Shown here: one piece after another, positions 32,901 through 45,100 of the stretch
Layout: every line of letters starts with the position of its first letter
How positions within the stretch are numbered: the stretch's first letter is position 1
Program-made: the position numbers and the translations under genes
The notes under the pieces: model-generated
Databases searched by the model: none
What the model saw: the letters and a program-made list of their open reading frames with translations, nothing else
Told to the model about the DNA's origin: nothing
From: Inonotus obliquus
Lineage: Eukaryota > Basidiomycota > Agaricomycetes > Hymenochaetales > Hymenochaetaceae
Direction of reading: 5' to 3'
Assembly: GCA_032164295.1 (NCBI GenBank)
Contig: JAJHTX010000002.1
Location: forward strand, 3,596,001-3,660,000
Length of the DNA stretch: 64,000 bases

Positions 32901-35180
32901 TAGGAGCGACCAGAGGATTGACAGTTCTTCATACGTCGAACGAAATATCTCTTCTTCCTGAAGGAGCACATCTCGATAGAAGTCGATGAATGAGGTCCTA
33001 AGATCGGACCAGCAGATTGTGATACGACTCGTATCTGGCTCGGAATGGCAGTTCGGCAAGCGGTCGATATCGTCACCGAGTAAGCAAGAGGCATGGACGT
33101 ATTGATTGCAGGCTCCGCATCGATAGCCTTGTGCATAATAGCCCCAGAGTGGAAGGTGGCAAACCCCACACAAGGACAGAGTAAAAATATTGACGAGTTG
33201 GAAGGCATGCTGGCCCTTCCTTACTACACCAGGATCGAAACCTAGCCGTCCTGGTCTGACGTTCGAGTAACGGTGGACTGCGACCCTCTGTGTATCTGCA
33301 CCCGCATCATCCAGAGTCGGATAGTGGGCAAGATGGCTACCGTTCGGTGAGTCGTAGCAGCTTGCGTGGACTGCGCACATGCAGAACGGACATAGAAAAC
33401 CGAAGTCGGTAATTTGTCTCTGGCATGAGTGGCAATCATGGAAGGACGATCCTTCAAACAGCGCCGAACCGGGTATTGGGCTGAAATGCCAAGGGACAAA
33501 CTGATGAAAGTGCGAGTGTATTTCGTGCTGCCGGACACGAATGAGGCCAGTCCGCTCTAGAGTTTCAGTATGTGTTAAAACAGGGAATGGTTTAGTAACG
33601 CTCAGGTGTCCGAAAGAGTTTGGCCAGTAAGTCATCAGTAGAGGAATAGCCAAATGACGAGTCCTTGTTGTATGGTAAGCTACGAGCTGTAACAAATCGA
33701 GTGGTGCGTCCGGCTTATATTCGGCCAAGAAGCAGAAAAAGACTTGTAAACGATGGCTCAACACCGCCTCTGTGGTCAATAAATCCACATTATCAAGAAT
33801 AGCGGTCATGAGTGGTGTAATCAATGATGAGAGATAATAAATCTCCATTGATTGAGCGGGAGCGTATGAGGATAGTACCCCTTGGAAGGGAGTGTTCGAA
33901 GGCAGCCACCGTTTCCAACCCTGAGTCGAGGACTGCGTCGCGACTGTCTCGTCCTGCGCTTCGTCAACTTGGATTGCAACCACTGGTAACTCGTTAGGAT
34001 CGTCCTTATCTGTAAACATACACCTATAGCAACGAATACGCCTGAAAGTGGAGAAACCAACAAACCGTCCTGAGTCAAAGTAACGGACTGTGGAGAGAAT
34101 ACGGTATTTTGCATACTGCAGAGGTTGAGCAGCATCATCCGGAGTAATCCATCTTCGAAGAAACGTAAGAGCCGCTTGTGCATGCTTTGCGAGAAGGTCG
34201 AAAAGGCAGGGATAGCGATGAGACCGAGATCATATAAGACCTTCGGATTTCCTTTATGCATGAATGCGACAGTGTTGCAAATATCCAGTGTAATGGATTG
34301 CAGCGCATTGGGTGGTTTTGTCAGCCTTAGGGATTTTATCTGGTAGCGACAGTCTTCAAGAATAATCGAACTCAGAATAGCAAGTAACTGCGCCAAAAGA
34401 CTTGATGGTGGACGTTTTAAACGGTTCGGAGAGAACGAACGAGAGCGTCTTCCACCCGTATTGAAGCTCGAACGGCGAAAACGAAAGGCGATTGGTTTGT
34501 CCGACCATTCCAGATTTGATTCCTCGTTTCTGGGCCTGAAATATATAACGGAGTCAGTATTTCATTCCATGGCGCGTTGAACTCGCATACCCATCCTCAA
34601 AAATCTGCCAGGACTTGAACTTCGCTATTATCATAACGTCTCTCAGCTTACTCAAAAGGTCAAAAGTGACATCGGGAGAGAACGTTGCATCCGGTTCCTC
34701 ATCGCTATCACTATCTCCCAAGGATAATGACCCGGTCCGTAATGCATGACCCGTACCCAATTTAAGGCCAGCCTTGAGGCTGAGAAGATGAGTCCCTGGT
34801 CGGTGTTGCCCAAAACCCGCGTTTAACACATCCCAGACTGAAGGCGGTCGGGGTCGATCTTGTAGTTCATGTAGGATATGGCCCAAAAGCTTGCGAGTCT
34901 CTTGAAGTGCTTTATCAGGTTTAACTGATGCGTTCGAAGTTAAGCTCGCTAGCGCAGCCACATCAATCGAAGGCTTTTCGAGCGCTGGCGAGATTATTGA
35001 CGTCGCAAACTGCGAGATGGAACGAGAGCGACTCCGGTTTCGCTGTGGAGATGCACCAGCATCCAAGCTCTCGTGTTCTTTTTCCGAATAGGCCGGTGGG
35101 ATAAATTCGGGAACTGTTAATGTTGATCTGATATTTTGCGACGACTCGACGTCGCGTTGGGTAGGATTGAAAGGATCCAT
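26925..35180 (-). CDS. Giant C1-domain, helical-repeat-like protein
   Basis: Not confidently recognised. The 5' exons are clear: 35180-34591, 34535-34066, 34009-32148, 32088-31573, 31522-31095, 31043-30930, 30879-about 30708. The final exon ends at 26925 with ARTLKGISEPPPEVPSTSL and RRDLRMPTG. Exons between 27.1 and 30.7 kb are plausible, because minus-strand coding-like segments follow each other closely, but I did not fix their boundaries. Total length is about 2400 residues. The first 200 residues are disordered and Ser-rich. Near residues 544-572 is a Cys/His cluster (HDCHSCQRQITDFGFLCPFC), and near 621-663 a C1-like finger (HAFQLVNIFTLSLCGVCHLP, YRCGACNQYVHASCL). The rest is long, Leu-rich and helical, suggesting HEAT/ARM-type packing. 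A 39 nt GT-AG stretch at 31723-31761 is in frame and may or may not be an intron. A distant resemblance to UNC79/UNC80-type channel scaffolds is only a guess. Confidence 0.6.
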
Positions 35181-35357
35181 AGCGGGTTAGTGTTTTATAC
35201 AGGATATGGTCATAGGAGGCGGAAGACTCGGAGTAGAGGAGGGACGCGAGACGAGAGGTTCCACCATCAAAAGCGCGTGATCGACGCGTCCATGCACCGT
35301 TCGGATGCTTGAAGTGACTTTGACCGTATTCCCAGAGCGTCTCTGATTTCAAGGGGC
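35181..35357. promoter_or_regulatory. Divergent promoter of the giant C1 gene and TRS120
   Basis: A 177 bp gap between two start codons, containing the exact 15-mer CGTGATCGACGCGTC at 35276-35290. Confidence 0.6.
35276..35290 (+). promoter_or_regulatory. CGTGATCGACGCGTC element (MluI-box type)
   Basis: This 15-mer is identical to the site at 62577-62591, which also lies in a tight divergent promoter. It contains the GACGCGTC palindrome next to TGATC. It sits 96 bp from the C1 gene start and 68 bp from the TRS120 start. Confidence 0.5.
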
Positions 35358-38300
35358 ATGGATCATGTTTTCGCCTCCCTGGCGCATATCCGGGTTCTTT
35401 TAGTTCCAGTTGGTAACATTCAGCGGCCATCATTTCAGAAATGGGCAGACGAAGTCAGGGAATTCGAGGAGATACGACTCAGCGACGTGCCAGCGGACAG
35501 TCGAGATGACAGAGGTGTGGTGCACAATAATATCCGTTTCACTACTAGTTCTAACATGCTACTAGCTCGTTTCATGCCCAACCCACTTGCCACTGGGTCA
35601 CTCCTGCTGAGTTTCGTCGAGCATCCACCTTCACCATCCATCTGTAACCTTGACTTATTCCGCCCCTCTGACTTTCCTCTGGGTATTGTTGGAATCGCCA
35701 GTTGTTCGCAGTCCGATGCGCTATCATCAATATACTCTCAATTCAATGCGTCTCTTGCAGAGCTATTTCCTTCAAACTCGATATATCCGCTAGCACAGAA
35801 CTGCTTCGTCTTTGAGGAAGGCGATGGGAATACCAACTTAAACATCGGAAATCATATGCCCGGTCTAGTGGTAATACCGAGTATGATGGGAAACAAGAAG
35901 TTGTATATTGGTACTCTCCTCGCGGAGCTATGTTCAAATATACTAGGTGAATTTTCAATGATGGTGAGCGTTCTTCGGTGCAGTCAATTGAACTCTTATA
36001 CACGACTCAGTATGGGCTTTGATAGGTGAAAACATTAGAAACGCCATCCGGCAGCGAAGCACTGAATGCTGGACTCTTCGCTCGTATGCCCACTTATAAG
36101 ACAAGCCGTGCATCTCTCGATGCTCTTGATACCGGCAGATCATCGAGCGTTTCATCTCCTTTACACAGTCTTTCAGAGCATCCTTCAGCTACCCGCCAAT
36201 CGGATCCTAGGTTGAGCATCAAACGTGCTTCAACACTTGGACCTGGTGTACTTGGGTCAAGCAATCGTGCTTCTCAACAAAGACAGAGTGCAGCATCTAC
36301 CTCACTAGGCTCACACGCAAGACTTTACAAGGTTTTGGGAGATTTGTTCCTCCTCGCTGGACGAACAATGGATGCATCTATATGGTGGGTTGCTGTGCTC
36401 TCCACGGGTTCTATTTAATGACTCAGGGACCAGGTATAACGAAGCCGTTGTTTCTCTCAAGGGTGCGCAAGACGTAGCATGGCAAGCATCCGCTCTCGAA
36501 GGCATGGCAGTCGCCGGGCTCATCGATGTGTGGTCTAATGCCCATTCTTCTGTGCGGTCGCAGTTTCCTTCACAGTTAGGCAATCCTCTCAACTCCTCTG
36601 TAGGCACCTTCAACCTCTCAATCACCAGACCAATGGGCAGAAATCAGTGAGAAATTATCCCGTGCCATATCCCTCTACTCGACAGCAGGTGATGCGGCCG
36701 ACTCTGAAGGACGTCTCCCAGAAATTTCGTTCCTTTACATCCGGGCATGCCTTCGTCATGCCTCACTTATGTACTATATATGGCTGAGTGATGGCCTAGG
36801 AACGCTTGCTTTTGACGCACTACTGCATGGTCGAATAGATCGACGGTATTCCGAAGAAAAATCGCAGCTCAAATACTCGAGTATGGTCGCGGGGGTGTCT
36901 CGTTCGGTGATTTCAGAGACCCTGGCACAAGCTCATGGTCCTTGGATATTGCATCTTGGTCCTCGTGAACGGGTTGAGGCGCTTCGTGCCCTCGCTAGAC
37001 TTTACTCGGGTCTTCGATTCAGGCGAAAAGAGGCGTATATCCTTAGAGAGCTCGTGGCCTCTCTTCTGGACCTCCTTATCCTAGGTCGTGAGGAAATGAA
37101 AGGTGCTTCTGATTTATCACTTAGATTTACCTATGATTCGAGAACCAAAGCGACTCCCATGGATGGTAGTGTTGGAGTGCGGGAGAGGGAAGATGTGATT
37201 GGTAACGCCAGCGTCTTGCGTGTTGTGAAATACATTTGTGAAGTCCACGGTGTCAACCTCGACATGGTCGGATTCGCAAAAAGTATCAATAGTTCCAGGG
37301 ATTCGCTTGATTCGGTACCGGAATTCCAGCAAGCCAGGCAGGTAATCTCCAAACAGTCGTCGGCTCGGTATATATGGCTCGACCTTCAAATAGGGCTGAT
37401 AAGAGAATCACTGGCTGTCGCAGAAACTCTACCCGGTAAGTTGGCTGGCGCTATCCAACGGATAATAAGTATTGATTTTTCAATGAAGACTATCCTGCCG
37501 TTGCGTTGTTTGCCCTATCCTCATTGCGAGATCTGCACACCTTCCTGGATCCCGAGGACCAGTTTCATTTGCATACTGCGGCAAGCCGTGCAATTACCAC
37601 AGCCAGACGGAGAGGCGATGAGAGAAAGCTGGATTATTGGCCGGTCGACCTCGCCGTGAATGTCCGCTTTGCTTCGTAAGTTCCTTTCACATCACGAAGT
37701 GTTGACTCATGAGTCCCATTTTCTTCAGACTCCCGTTCGTCAGGCTTCCTAATGAAAGACCGTGGTCAGATATTCAGGGTCTACCCGAGGTAGTCGAGAA
37801 AGCAACCAGAACCGACCCTTTTATCTTTAATCCACGGCGGAGTCTTAGTAGCAGGGTTCGTGATCAGTTGATACTAAGTACACTAGTTTTTTCTCATCCT
37901 TATTAGCGGCAAGTGTTCGCTGTAGCAAACGAGACGCTGGATTTCGTTGTGACAGTCGAAAATCCGTACGGCGTGGCTCTGGAGGTGCTTGAAGTGGAAC
38001 TTAGGTCTGTTAGTCTGCGGGCGGTATTCTCAATGATCTGACTCCTAGCTTGATTACAGTACTACTGGTGTTCCTTTCGTTGGAAAGCCCCAATCGGTTG
38101 TCATTCAAGGAAATTCGTCTGAAAGCGTGACGCTGTCTGGTCAGGCAACAGAATCAGGGACACTTGTCGTTCGCGGATGCCGAGTGCTATTGCCGGGTGT
38201 TGAACGGCACGAAATCGTCCTGCCATTACTTTCTGAGGAAGAAGAAGAGGATCGCTTTTTCAGATCTATCGCTCAATTCAACGAAGGAGAGCGATCAAAG

Positions 38301-40072
38301 TTCTCGTCTCTGAATGATAGGTTCGATAGAAAGCGCAGGCATGTTAGTGTAGTACTTTCCGAGACTGGCGAGAAAGTAGCGAAACCTGTGAAGTTCTTGG
38401 AATTGAAAGTCGTACCGGAACAGCCGTGTTTGCGTATCCGACGGACATCTCTTACAAATGGAGCCGTTATGCTTTACGATGGCGAGATGTAGGTCACGAC
38501 CATCAGTTTCCGTCTCACGGTCTAACAATCTCAACGTGATATTAGGTCCATTATCCGTCTAACTATCGAGAACATCTCCAATTTACCAATTGATTTCCTC
38601 GAGCTGACATTTGACGACTCGACAAGGGCGCAACTCGAACAGCTTATGAACGAGGATCTCGACACGTTTGACGTGTACGAAACGGAGTATAGTCTAGTTC
38701 ATAGACCCGTGTTTTCTTGGGAACCAGAGAAGAGTCGAAGGGAGATCCCACCTGGAAAGGAGAGCGTAATTCTTGTGAAATGTTTTGGACGAGCAGGCTG
38801 GTGAGTCATGTGTCACTGTCTGCAGTAGATGTCTGTGATTGACTATGTCCGTAGTACTGACGGGACAATGTTCATATCCTATTCCTATGCTCACCGAGAA
38901 CGAGACAATTCGGGTCTGCCACCGTCTGTGTTTTACACTCGACAGCTACTCTTTCCGGTCCTCGTCAGTGTGTATCAAATGCTTGAATGTTCAGGGATGA
39001 ACATTCTGCCCCTTTCATCCTTATCTTCCTTGGAGGGCCATCAAACTGAGTGGGATAAGCTGCTTGGAGGGATTGACGACTCTGGGTGGTGTATTTTAAC
39101 GTTAGACGTGCAAAACATCTATGGGCTGGCATTTGAAGTGACTTTATCATATAATTCCAAACGTAAGTGACGGGAATTGTGCAAACATGTATCATCGTTC
39201 ATTCAATCTGCTCTTAGTTTCAACGTCTAGAATCATTCCACCAGGATCAACATACAGGTGCGGTAGAACGTCTTCACCGTGATTATCATTCTGTTTACTA
39301 ATGAACTAACACAGACTCATGCTACCTGTTGAACGATTCTCATTACCGGATCCAGTGTGTACCGCCCCTATCCCATCATTAACGAACCGCCAATATGTCG
39401 TCTCTGGTCTGGCGAATGAAGATGACAAAGCGCAAAGAGAACTCTTCTGGCATCGTGAAGAGTTGTTGAAGAAGGTGCATGCTTCTTGGAAAGAGGTATG
39501 TTTAACGTTGGAATACCTTGATTGTTATCCTTGCTCAGAGTGCTCTAGGCACCAGGCTCTCGAACGGGCGAACTGTCACTGAGAACTCAACGATTCACGC
39601 AACCTATGTTGAACGCGCTTCGAATGGACGACATCCGCGTCAGTTTGTCTCTCTCAGAAATTGAAGGTGATAAGGACTCCCTTCGTCCGGTCGCTACTGC
39701 CAGAGGAACATACTCCGCCCCATCCGATAGATACGTAGTTGTAAAAGCGACAGTACAAAATCTCACACGTACGTTAATTCTGCATTTCTGGGCAAGGTTT
39801 CTAATTGATTGTCGCGCCGTTTAGGATCACCTCTCGTGCTTTCACTTTCACTCAACGCCGAGCCATCGGAGTATTTCACTTATGACGGGGTACTCAAAGA
39901 TATATCGTTAGGTCGTTTACAAAGCCAGGATTCCAGGGAGCATGAGGCGGTGGTTGTCTTCTTGGCACATGGCACGTTCAAAGTGTCAGCTCAAGTACGC
40001 GTGGTGGCCATTGGTCAAGAGTCGAGAATATGTGGGATGGGTAGCATCCTCGTTGAATCACAGCCTGGATAG
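35358..40072 (+). CDS. TRS120: TRAPP II complex subunit Trs120 (TRAPPC9)
   Basis: Fourteen exons (35358-35963, 36026-36384, 36434-36551, 36604-37435, 37489-37675, 37729-37855, 37907-38004, 38060-38488, 38546-38800, 38855-39162, 39218-39257, 39315-39495, 39549-39768, 39825-40072) encode 1335 residues. The N-terminus (ASLAHIRVLLVPVGNI, FQKWADEVREFEEIRL, ATGSLLLSFVEHPPS) is characteristic of Trs120. A helical, TPR-like middle follows (LYKVLGDLFLLAGRTMDASI, YNEAVVSLKGAQDVAWQAS, ALEGMAVAGLIDVW), then a C-terminal half of immunoglobulin-like beta domains (ETLDFVVTVENPYGVALEVL; IRLTIENISNLPIDFLELTF). Known role: with Trs130 it forms the part of TRAPP II that activates Rab11/Ypt31 at the late Golgi. 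Two acceptors (36604 and 39549) were picked over nearer AGs because only they keep frame and conserved sequence. Confidence 0.9.
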
Positions 40073-40328
40073 TAGTGATTGCCGTGCGTCGTGCAGACCT
40101 TCTGCGACATTTTGGCCCTATCTTTATTATGGTTGTACGTTTGGCTGTTATTACAGCGTTTATCGATAGTTCTCCTCCCACTTTCTATCACGGTTAAACT
40201 GAGACAATGCAAGGATTATGATTGAGCACGTCGGAATAAATACCCTCGTCTGCATTAGTACATCAACTACCCTACCCTAGCCGCCGGGCAGGCTTCTCGT
40301 AACACCAAAACCATGTACATGATGAGCA

Positions 40329-40910
40329 CTAGAATTCATCAGACTCCTGAGCGAACGTGGCCGTATATGCAAGTATCGTCCCATACACGAGACTAGCAAA
40401 CAACAACATCAGTCGACCAGTACGTCAAGAACCACAAGTTTCAAGCAGAATACGTACCCGCCTCCGATAATTGACATTACACACGCAGCGGGATGAATGA
40501 CCTGAGAATGCGCGAGGATAAGAGGTAATGCGAAGCCAGTGACGACAATCATGGATGTAATGAATCGCCCTAAGTCGATAGGCCCTGAGCTCTCCCCGTC
40601 CGCTGAGAAGTCGTCAGATCCGCAGTGAGCGAAGATGGCGTTTGGGAGTGGCGCAATTACGAATGTTAGGGCTTCGCATGGACGTTGTTGGACGGAGATT
40701 AGATTAGGAGCTATGAGAGGTGAGGAGCAAAGAGCGGACTTACCAACGAGGAGAGGAAGCCAGTTCGCCCAGAGTGCACAGGAGAGGATTATAAGAAGAA
40801 AGCCGACGGCGAGGACGAAGGAGAGGAGAATAACGGCTATATAGACAAAAGGTTAGCTCGGGTGTTGAACTGAGAAGTATCAACAGCGCACTCTTAAGGC
40901 CTGCAGCCAT
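40329..40910 (-). CDS. VPS55: Endosomal membrane protein Vps55 (OB-RGRP/LEPROT family)
   Basis: Four exons (40910-40892, 40836-40744, 40671-40458, 40392-40329) encode 129 residues with four predicted membrane helices. The start MAAGLKTVILLSFVLAVGFL, the segment SCALWANWLPLLVALTFVIA, and PLPNAIFAHC are family hallmarks, as is the C-terminal GGGLVYGTILAYTATFAQ. A polar loop (SDDFSADGESSGPIDL) lies between helices two and three. Known role: with Vps68 it supports late endosome to vacuole traffic; animal relatives regulate leptin and growth hormone receptor surface levels. It converges on TRS120 across 256 bp. Confidence 0.92.
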
Positions 40911-41487
40911 TGTGACCAGTGGTTGGAAGAAGAGCTGGTTGAGCTGGATGAGGACACGGTGACTGCGCGTCATCAACTAACGACGCGTGATTCAGTCTTC
41001 TCGTCGACACAGCTCAAACTCCGAGTCAGGGTCCATCCAACCTCGACAACGTTGAGATAACTAATTCTCCAGATTCTTATTTATGCGCACACTCAGATAG
41101 GAAGCGGAGGATAAAAATACAGTAGCAAGTGTAGTATTGTCTCCCATCAAAATACTCGTGAATCTTATTCGTATATTGCTACAGGATGTGCGATGTAATA
41201 GCGCGCCTGCAACATAAGTAGATAACCAGTGTTTCACTGCAGCCGTTTTCAGTGCAGAACCCAAAGCCCAACCCAGATATCGCAGCCCAACACGGTGATG
41301 TAAGAGTTCTCGTGGCGATGTATTAATAGGTGGCGTCGAACGAGAGCGAGTTGACTGATAACGGTAAATGATAATGCAAAGTCAGGCGTAAAGCTGAGTA
41401 TATGTTATCGTACTGGAGAACACAGACATATATATGCTCGGGATTGCACAGTAAGTGGAATATCAACGTACAACTTATGCATTTTGA
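40911..41487. other. Intergenic region between ELF1 and VPS55
   Basis: This 577 bp gap holds the ELF1 3' region and the VPS55 promoter, with a CGACGCGT element at 40981-40988. The 67-codon minus-strand open frame at 41061-41264 has no family resemblance and is treated as chance. Confidence 0.5.
40981..40988 (+). promoter_or_regulatory. CGACGCGT element upstream of VPS55
   Basis: It contains ACGCGT, 71 bp before the VPS55 start, and matches the core of the recurring promoter element. Confidence 0.3.
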
Positions 41488-41936
41488 CTATTCATCATCA
41501 CTAACTTCAGCTCGTTGTCGTGGCCTCGAGCCTGAAGCCACCGCTCTTCGCGGGCCATCCTTTTGGGCTTCATTCTGAGCAGCATCGGCAGCATCAATCC
41601 ACTCGGAGTAGACGTCAATGGGTTCAGTCAAGTCTAGATGGACCATCAGCTAAAATCCTTGCTCCAGTTGGCGTCGAAAACTCACGGTTGACCCTTCCCT
41701 GAAATCGTTGTCCACATATTCGACATAGAAGCGTTGCAAACCCCTCCTTACGATCTATTTTTACGTTTACTGATTTGTCGTGATGGCAGAAGAGGCAAGT
41801 AAAAGTGGTATCTGCGACATAAAGTCTTTAGGATAGACAACTCTCAGGATTTCCATCAATCAGACTCACCAAGGGGAGTCCTTCTTCGAGCAGCTGGAGT
41901 TGCTGGCTTCCTTGACGACTTCTTGCGTTTGCCCAT
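41488..41936 (-). CDS. ELF1: Transcription elongation factor Elf1 (ELOF1)
   Basis: Three exons (41936-41870, 41811-41686, 41633-41488) encode 112 residues. A basic N-terminal tail (MGKRKKSSRKPATPAARRRT) leads to a zinc ribbon with Cys28, Cys31, Cys52 and Cys55 (FTCLFCHHDKSVNVKIDRKE; LLCRICGQRFQGRVNHL). The highly conserved EPIDVYSEWIDAAD follows. The C-terminal tail is extended and acidic (AEVSDDE), common in fungal Elf1. Known role: binds RNA polymerase II with Spt4/5, aids transcription through nucleosomes and takes part in transcription-coupled repair. It shares a 177 bp divergent promoter with the kinesin-5 gene. Confidence 0.95.
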
Positions 41937-42069
41937 AAGGTGGTACTGTGATGAGAAGTCAAGTCCAAGTACTTGAAGTTGAAGTTATTGATTATATAAG
42001 AAACGCCGACACGTGCCGTACGCGAGAAGTTGTTGTTTCCGTCTGAGCCGGTGGCTGTAATAGCCGACA

Positions 42070-42078
42070 CGACGCGAC
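42070..42078 (+). promoter_or_regulatory. CGACGCGAC element in the ELF1/kinesin-5 divergent promoter
   Basis: It matches the core of the ATP12/pirin site (GACGCGAC). It lies 36 bp before the kinesin-5 ATG, inside the 177 bp gap between the two start codons. Confidence 0.3.
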
Positions 42079-42113
42079 TTCCATCCTTCAACACTCGACT
42101 TACCCTTTCCGCC

Positions 42114-45100
42114 ATGGCTACACGCAGGCCTGGCGCTCGCACACGGGCTACAGCCGCTACTAATGCTTCTTCAGCAACAGCATCCTCAACATCTGGCCCA
42201 GCAAGACCCCGTTCTGTCCTTACGAAAGCTCGTCCAGAACATACAACCCCTGTGGAGGAACCAAATGGGATTCTCGAAGGTACTCTGGCATCGTCATCCC
42301 AATCTCTAGGAAAGAGAACTCAGAATGCGAACGATGGAGGGGAATCTAATATCCAAGTTGTCATCAGGTGCCGCAGGCGATCGGAACGAGAAATACAGGA
42401 GGGATCTACCATTATCATCTCAACCGAAGGGGCGAAAGGCCAGAACATTACTATTGAAACAGCAGCTACTACCTCCGTACTTGGAGTCGTCACCCTTCCG
42501 CCAACGCGAACCTACCCGTTCGATGCGGTATTCGGTCCTGAGGCAGATCAGACTATGATCTATCAAGATGTCGTCCATCCAATGTTGGACGAAGTTATGA
42601 AGGGTTATAACTGCACATTGTTTGCGTATGGACAAACTGGAACAGGGAAAACGTACGTGCGCGCTTGTGGTCGCTTTAAATTATCTGACTCGAAATGCCA
42701 ACAGCTACACTATGCAAGGCGACGTTTCACTCTCGCCACTCGGAAACCCTTCTGCACAAGCAGGAATGATCCCGCGCGCACTATTCAAGCTTTTCCATCA
42801 GCTGGAGTCCTCAGGGTGTGACTACAGCGTCAAGATATCCTACGTTGAACTTTATAATGAGGAACTTCGCGATCTTCTCGTAGCGGAACAGGATGCTCAA
42901 GGTGGCCTCAAGATATTCGATGATGCAAGTAAAAAAGGCGTTTTCATACAAGGCTTGGACGAAACACCAGTCAAGGATTTCAACCATGCTCTTGCGTTAC
43001 TCGCGAAGGGCAGCCAAAGAAGACAAATCGCTGCTACGAAATTCAACGATCATTCTAGTCGCTCACATTCCGTCTTTTCGATCACCGTGCACCTGAAGGA
43101 AACTTCTTCGCTTGGAGATGATTGTCTCAAGGTTGGAAAACTCAATCTCGTTGACTTGGCCGGGTCCGAAAACATAGGACGATCAGGAGCGGAGAATAAG
43201 AGGGCACGAGAGGCTGGAATGATTAACCAGAGTCTTCTTACTCTGGGAAGAGTCATCAATGCCCTTGTTGACAGGTCGTCCCATGTACCTTACCGGTAAG
43301 CGCCCTCATCTATCTTTTCATTATAATAATCTCACCGTTCTACAGAGAATCGAAGTTGACTCGACTCCTACAAGATTCACTTGGCGGACGAACGAAGACG
43401 TGCATTATCGCAACCGTCTCCCCTGCACGGTCGAATATGGAAGAGACACTCTCGACTCTTGATTATGCATTGCGCGCAAAGTCCATTCGTAACAAGCCTG
43501 AAGTCAATCAGCGCATGTCTCGGAACGCGCTATTGAAGGAATATGTGGGTGAAATTGAAAGGCTCAAGTCGGATCTCCTGGCGGCCAGGGAGAAAAACGG
43601 TATCTACTTCTCGGAGGAGACGTGGACTCAGATCAATAATGAGCACGAGATACGTCAGACCGAAGTAGAAGAATCCAAGAAGCAAGTTGAGATCATTGAG
43701 AGCCAGATGAGGTCCATCAGGGAAGAGTTCGAGCAGAGCATTGCCTTGTTGATGAAGACAGATGGTGAACTCAGAAGTACAAAGGAAAAGCTCCGAACAC
43801 GAGAAGGGGAACTGACTCAAAAGGAGGGCGAGCTGAACCACGTCAAGACTGCATTCGAAGAGGAAACAGTCATCCGAAAAGCACATGCAGCAACGGAGGA
43901 AACCCTCAACGACGTTGCTGTGGGATTAAAGCAGGTGGTTGAAGAGAGTACGAACGACGTCTCTGGTCTCTTCGATAAAATCGGTACTTAACTTGTTCCT
44001 TTCGATACTAACATCTCGCTAAAGCAATTTCATTAGAACGCAAAATGCAAGAGTTCGAAAAGAACACGAAGGGACTTAAAGGCCAAAGTAAGCTCCTCGA
44101 GTCAGAGAACCGCACCTTCCTATCTTCCGTCGAGACTTTCGTGAAGTCGTCCGAGCAGTCAGTCATGAATACAAGAGCCCTCGCGGATTCGTTCCGGAAG
44201 AAGGAAATTTGTTCTCTAATCTCGTATCGCCAATCGCTTGACGAGCAACTAAAGCGCATCTCCGGAGTTGTGAAGGCCATCCAGTCCAAGGAAGATGCGT
44301 CGGATCAAAATTTAACGAGTATCTGGACAATAGTCAAAGAAGTGCAGGACCGGCTAGCGAACGAACTATCATTGTGGTCAGGTGGTACTCAAAATGACAT
44401 TCAAGCTCTGTGCGCGGATATTGAACAAATGACTGCTACCAATTTCTCGTTGGTAAGTCGGATTGACCTTCTGATTAGCATTTGCTAACTTCCGAGCTAG
44501 GCTGGTCAAAGCATGCAGGCGATGTGGTCCATGATGGAGAAGCTCATTAGCGACGCTCGATCGACGCTCGACAATGAACGAAAAGCGGCAGAACGACAGA
44601 AAGAACTTATTTCCCGCGGAGCACGTCTGGAAATAGCTAGGCTGAAAGAGCAAAACGCACGACTCACCGAATTGCTCGACTCGGAAAAGAAAGATGCTGT
44701 GAAAGCAAGAGACAATCTTGTCAAACGCGTTTCCTCTATGCTTGTGGAGTTTGCCGAGGAGAGGGACCGTGGACTTCGTGAGGCTGTCTTTGGTGTGCAG
44801 GAGTCTAATACGCAGGCGACAGAGAACATGGAGACGCTTGCTAAGAAGCAAGATGTGCTAATGTCCGAGTTTGGCGCCCGCAGTCGAGTGTGGAACACAA
44901 GTCTGAATAAGGCCGCCTCCGAGGGCGAACAAGCAAAGCAATCCGTGACTGAGGTGTGTCGCGATTAATATTCACTCTAGGATGCAACATTCATCATCTC
45001 TTATAGAGTATACATGTCGCAAGCTCCTCGATCCAAGAAGGTCTCTCGAATTTGCGGGGCATGACATCTGAGGCAATCAAGTCGCATTCTGAGGGTATCA

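Noticed and set aside
36572..36650. Continuous frame in TRS120 ending at a TGA near 36650, suggesting a truncated gene
   Set aside because: An intron at 36552-36603 restores the conserved downstream frame (DQWAEISEKLSRAISLY), so no truncation is needed.
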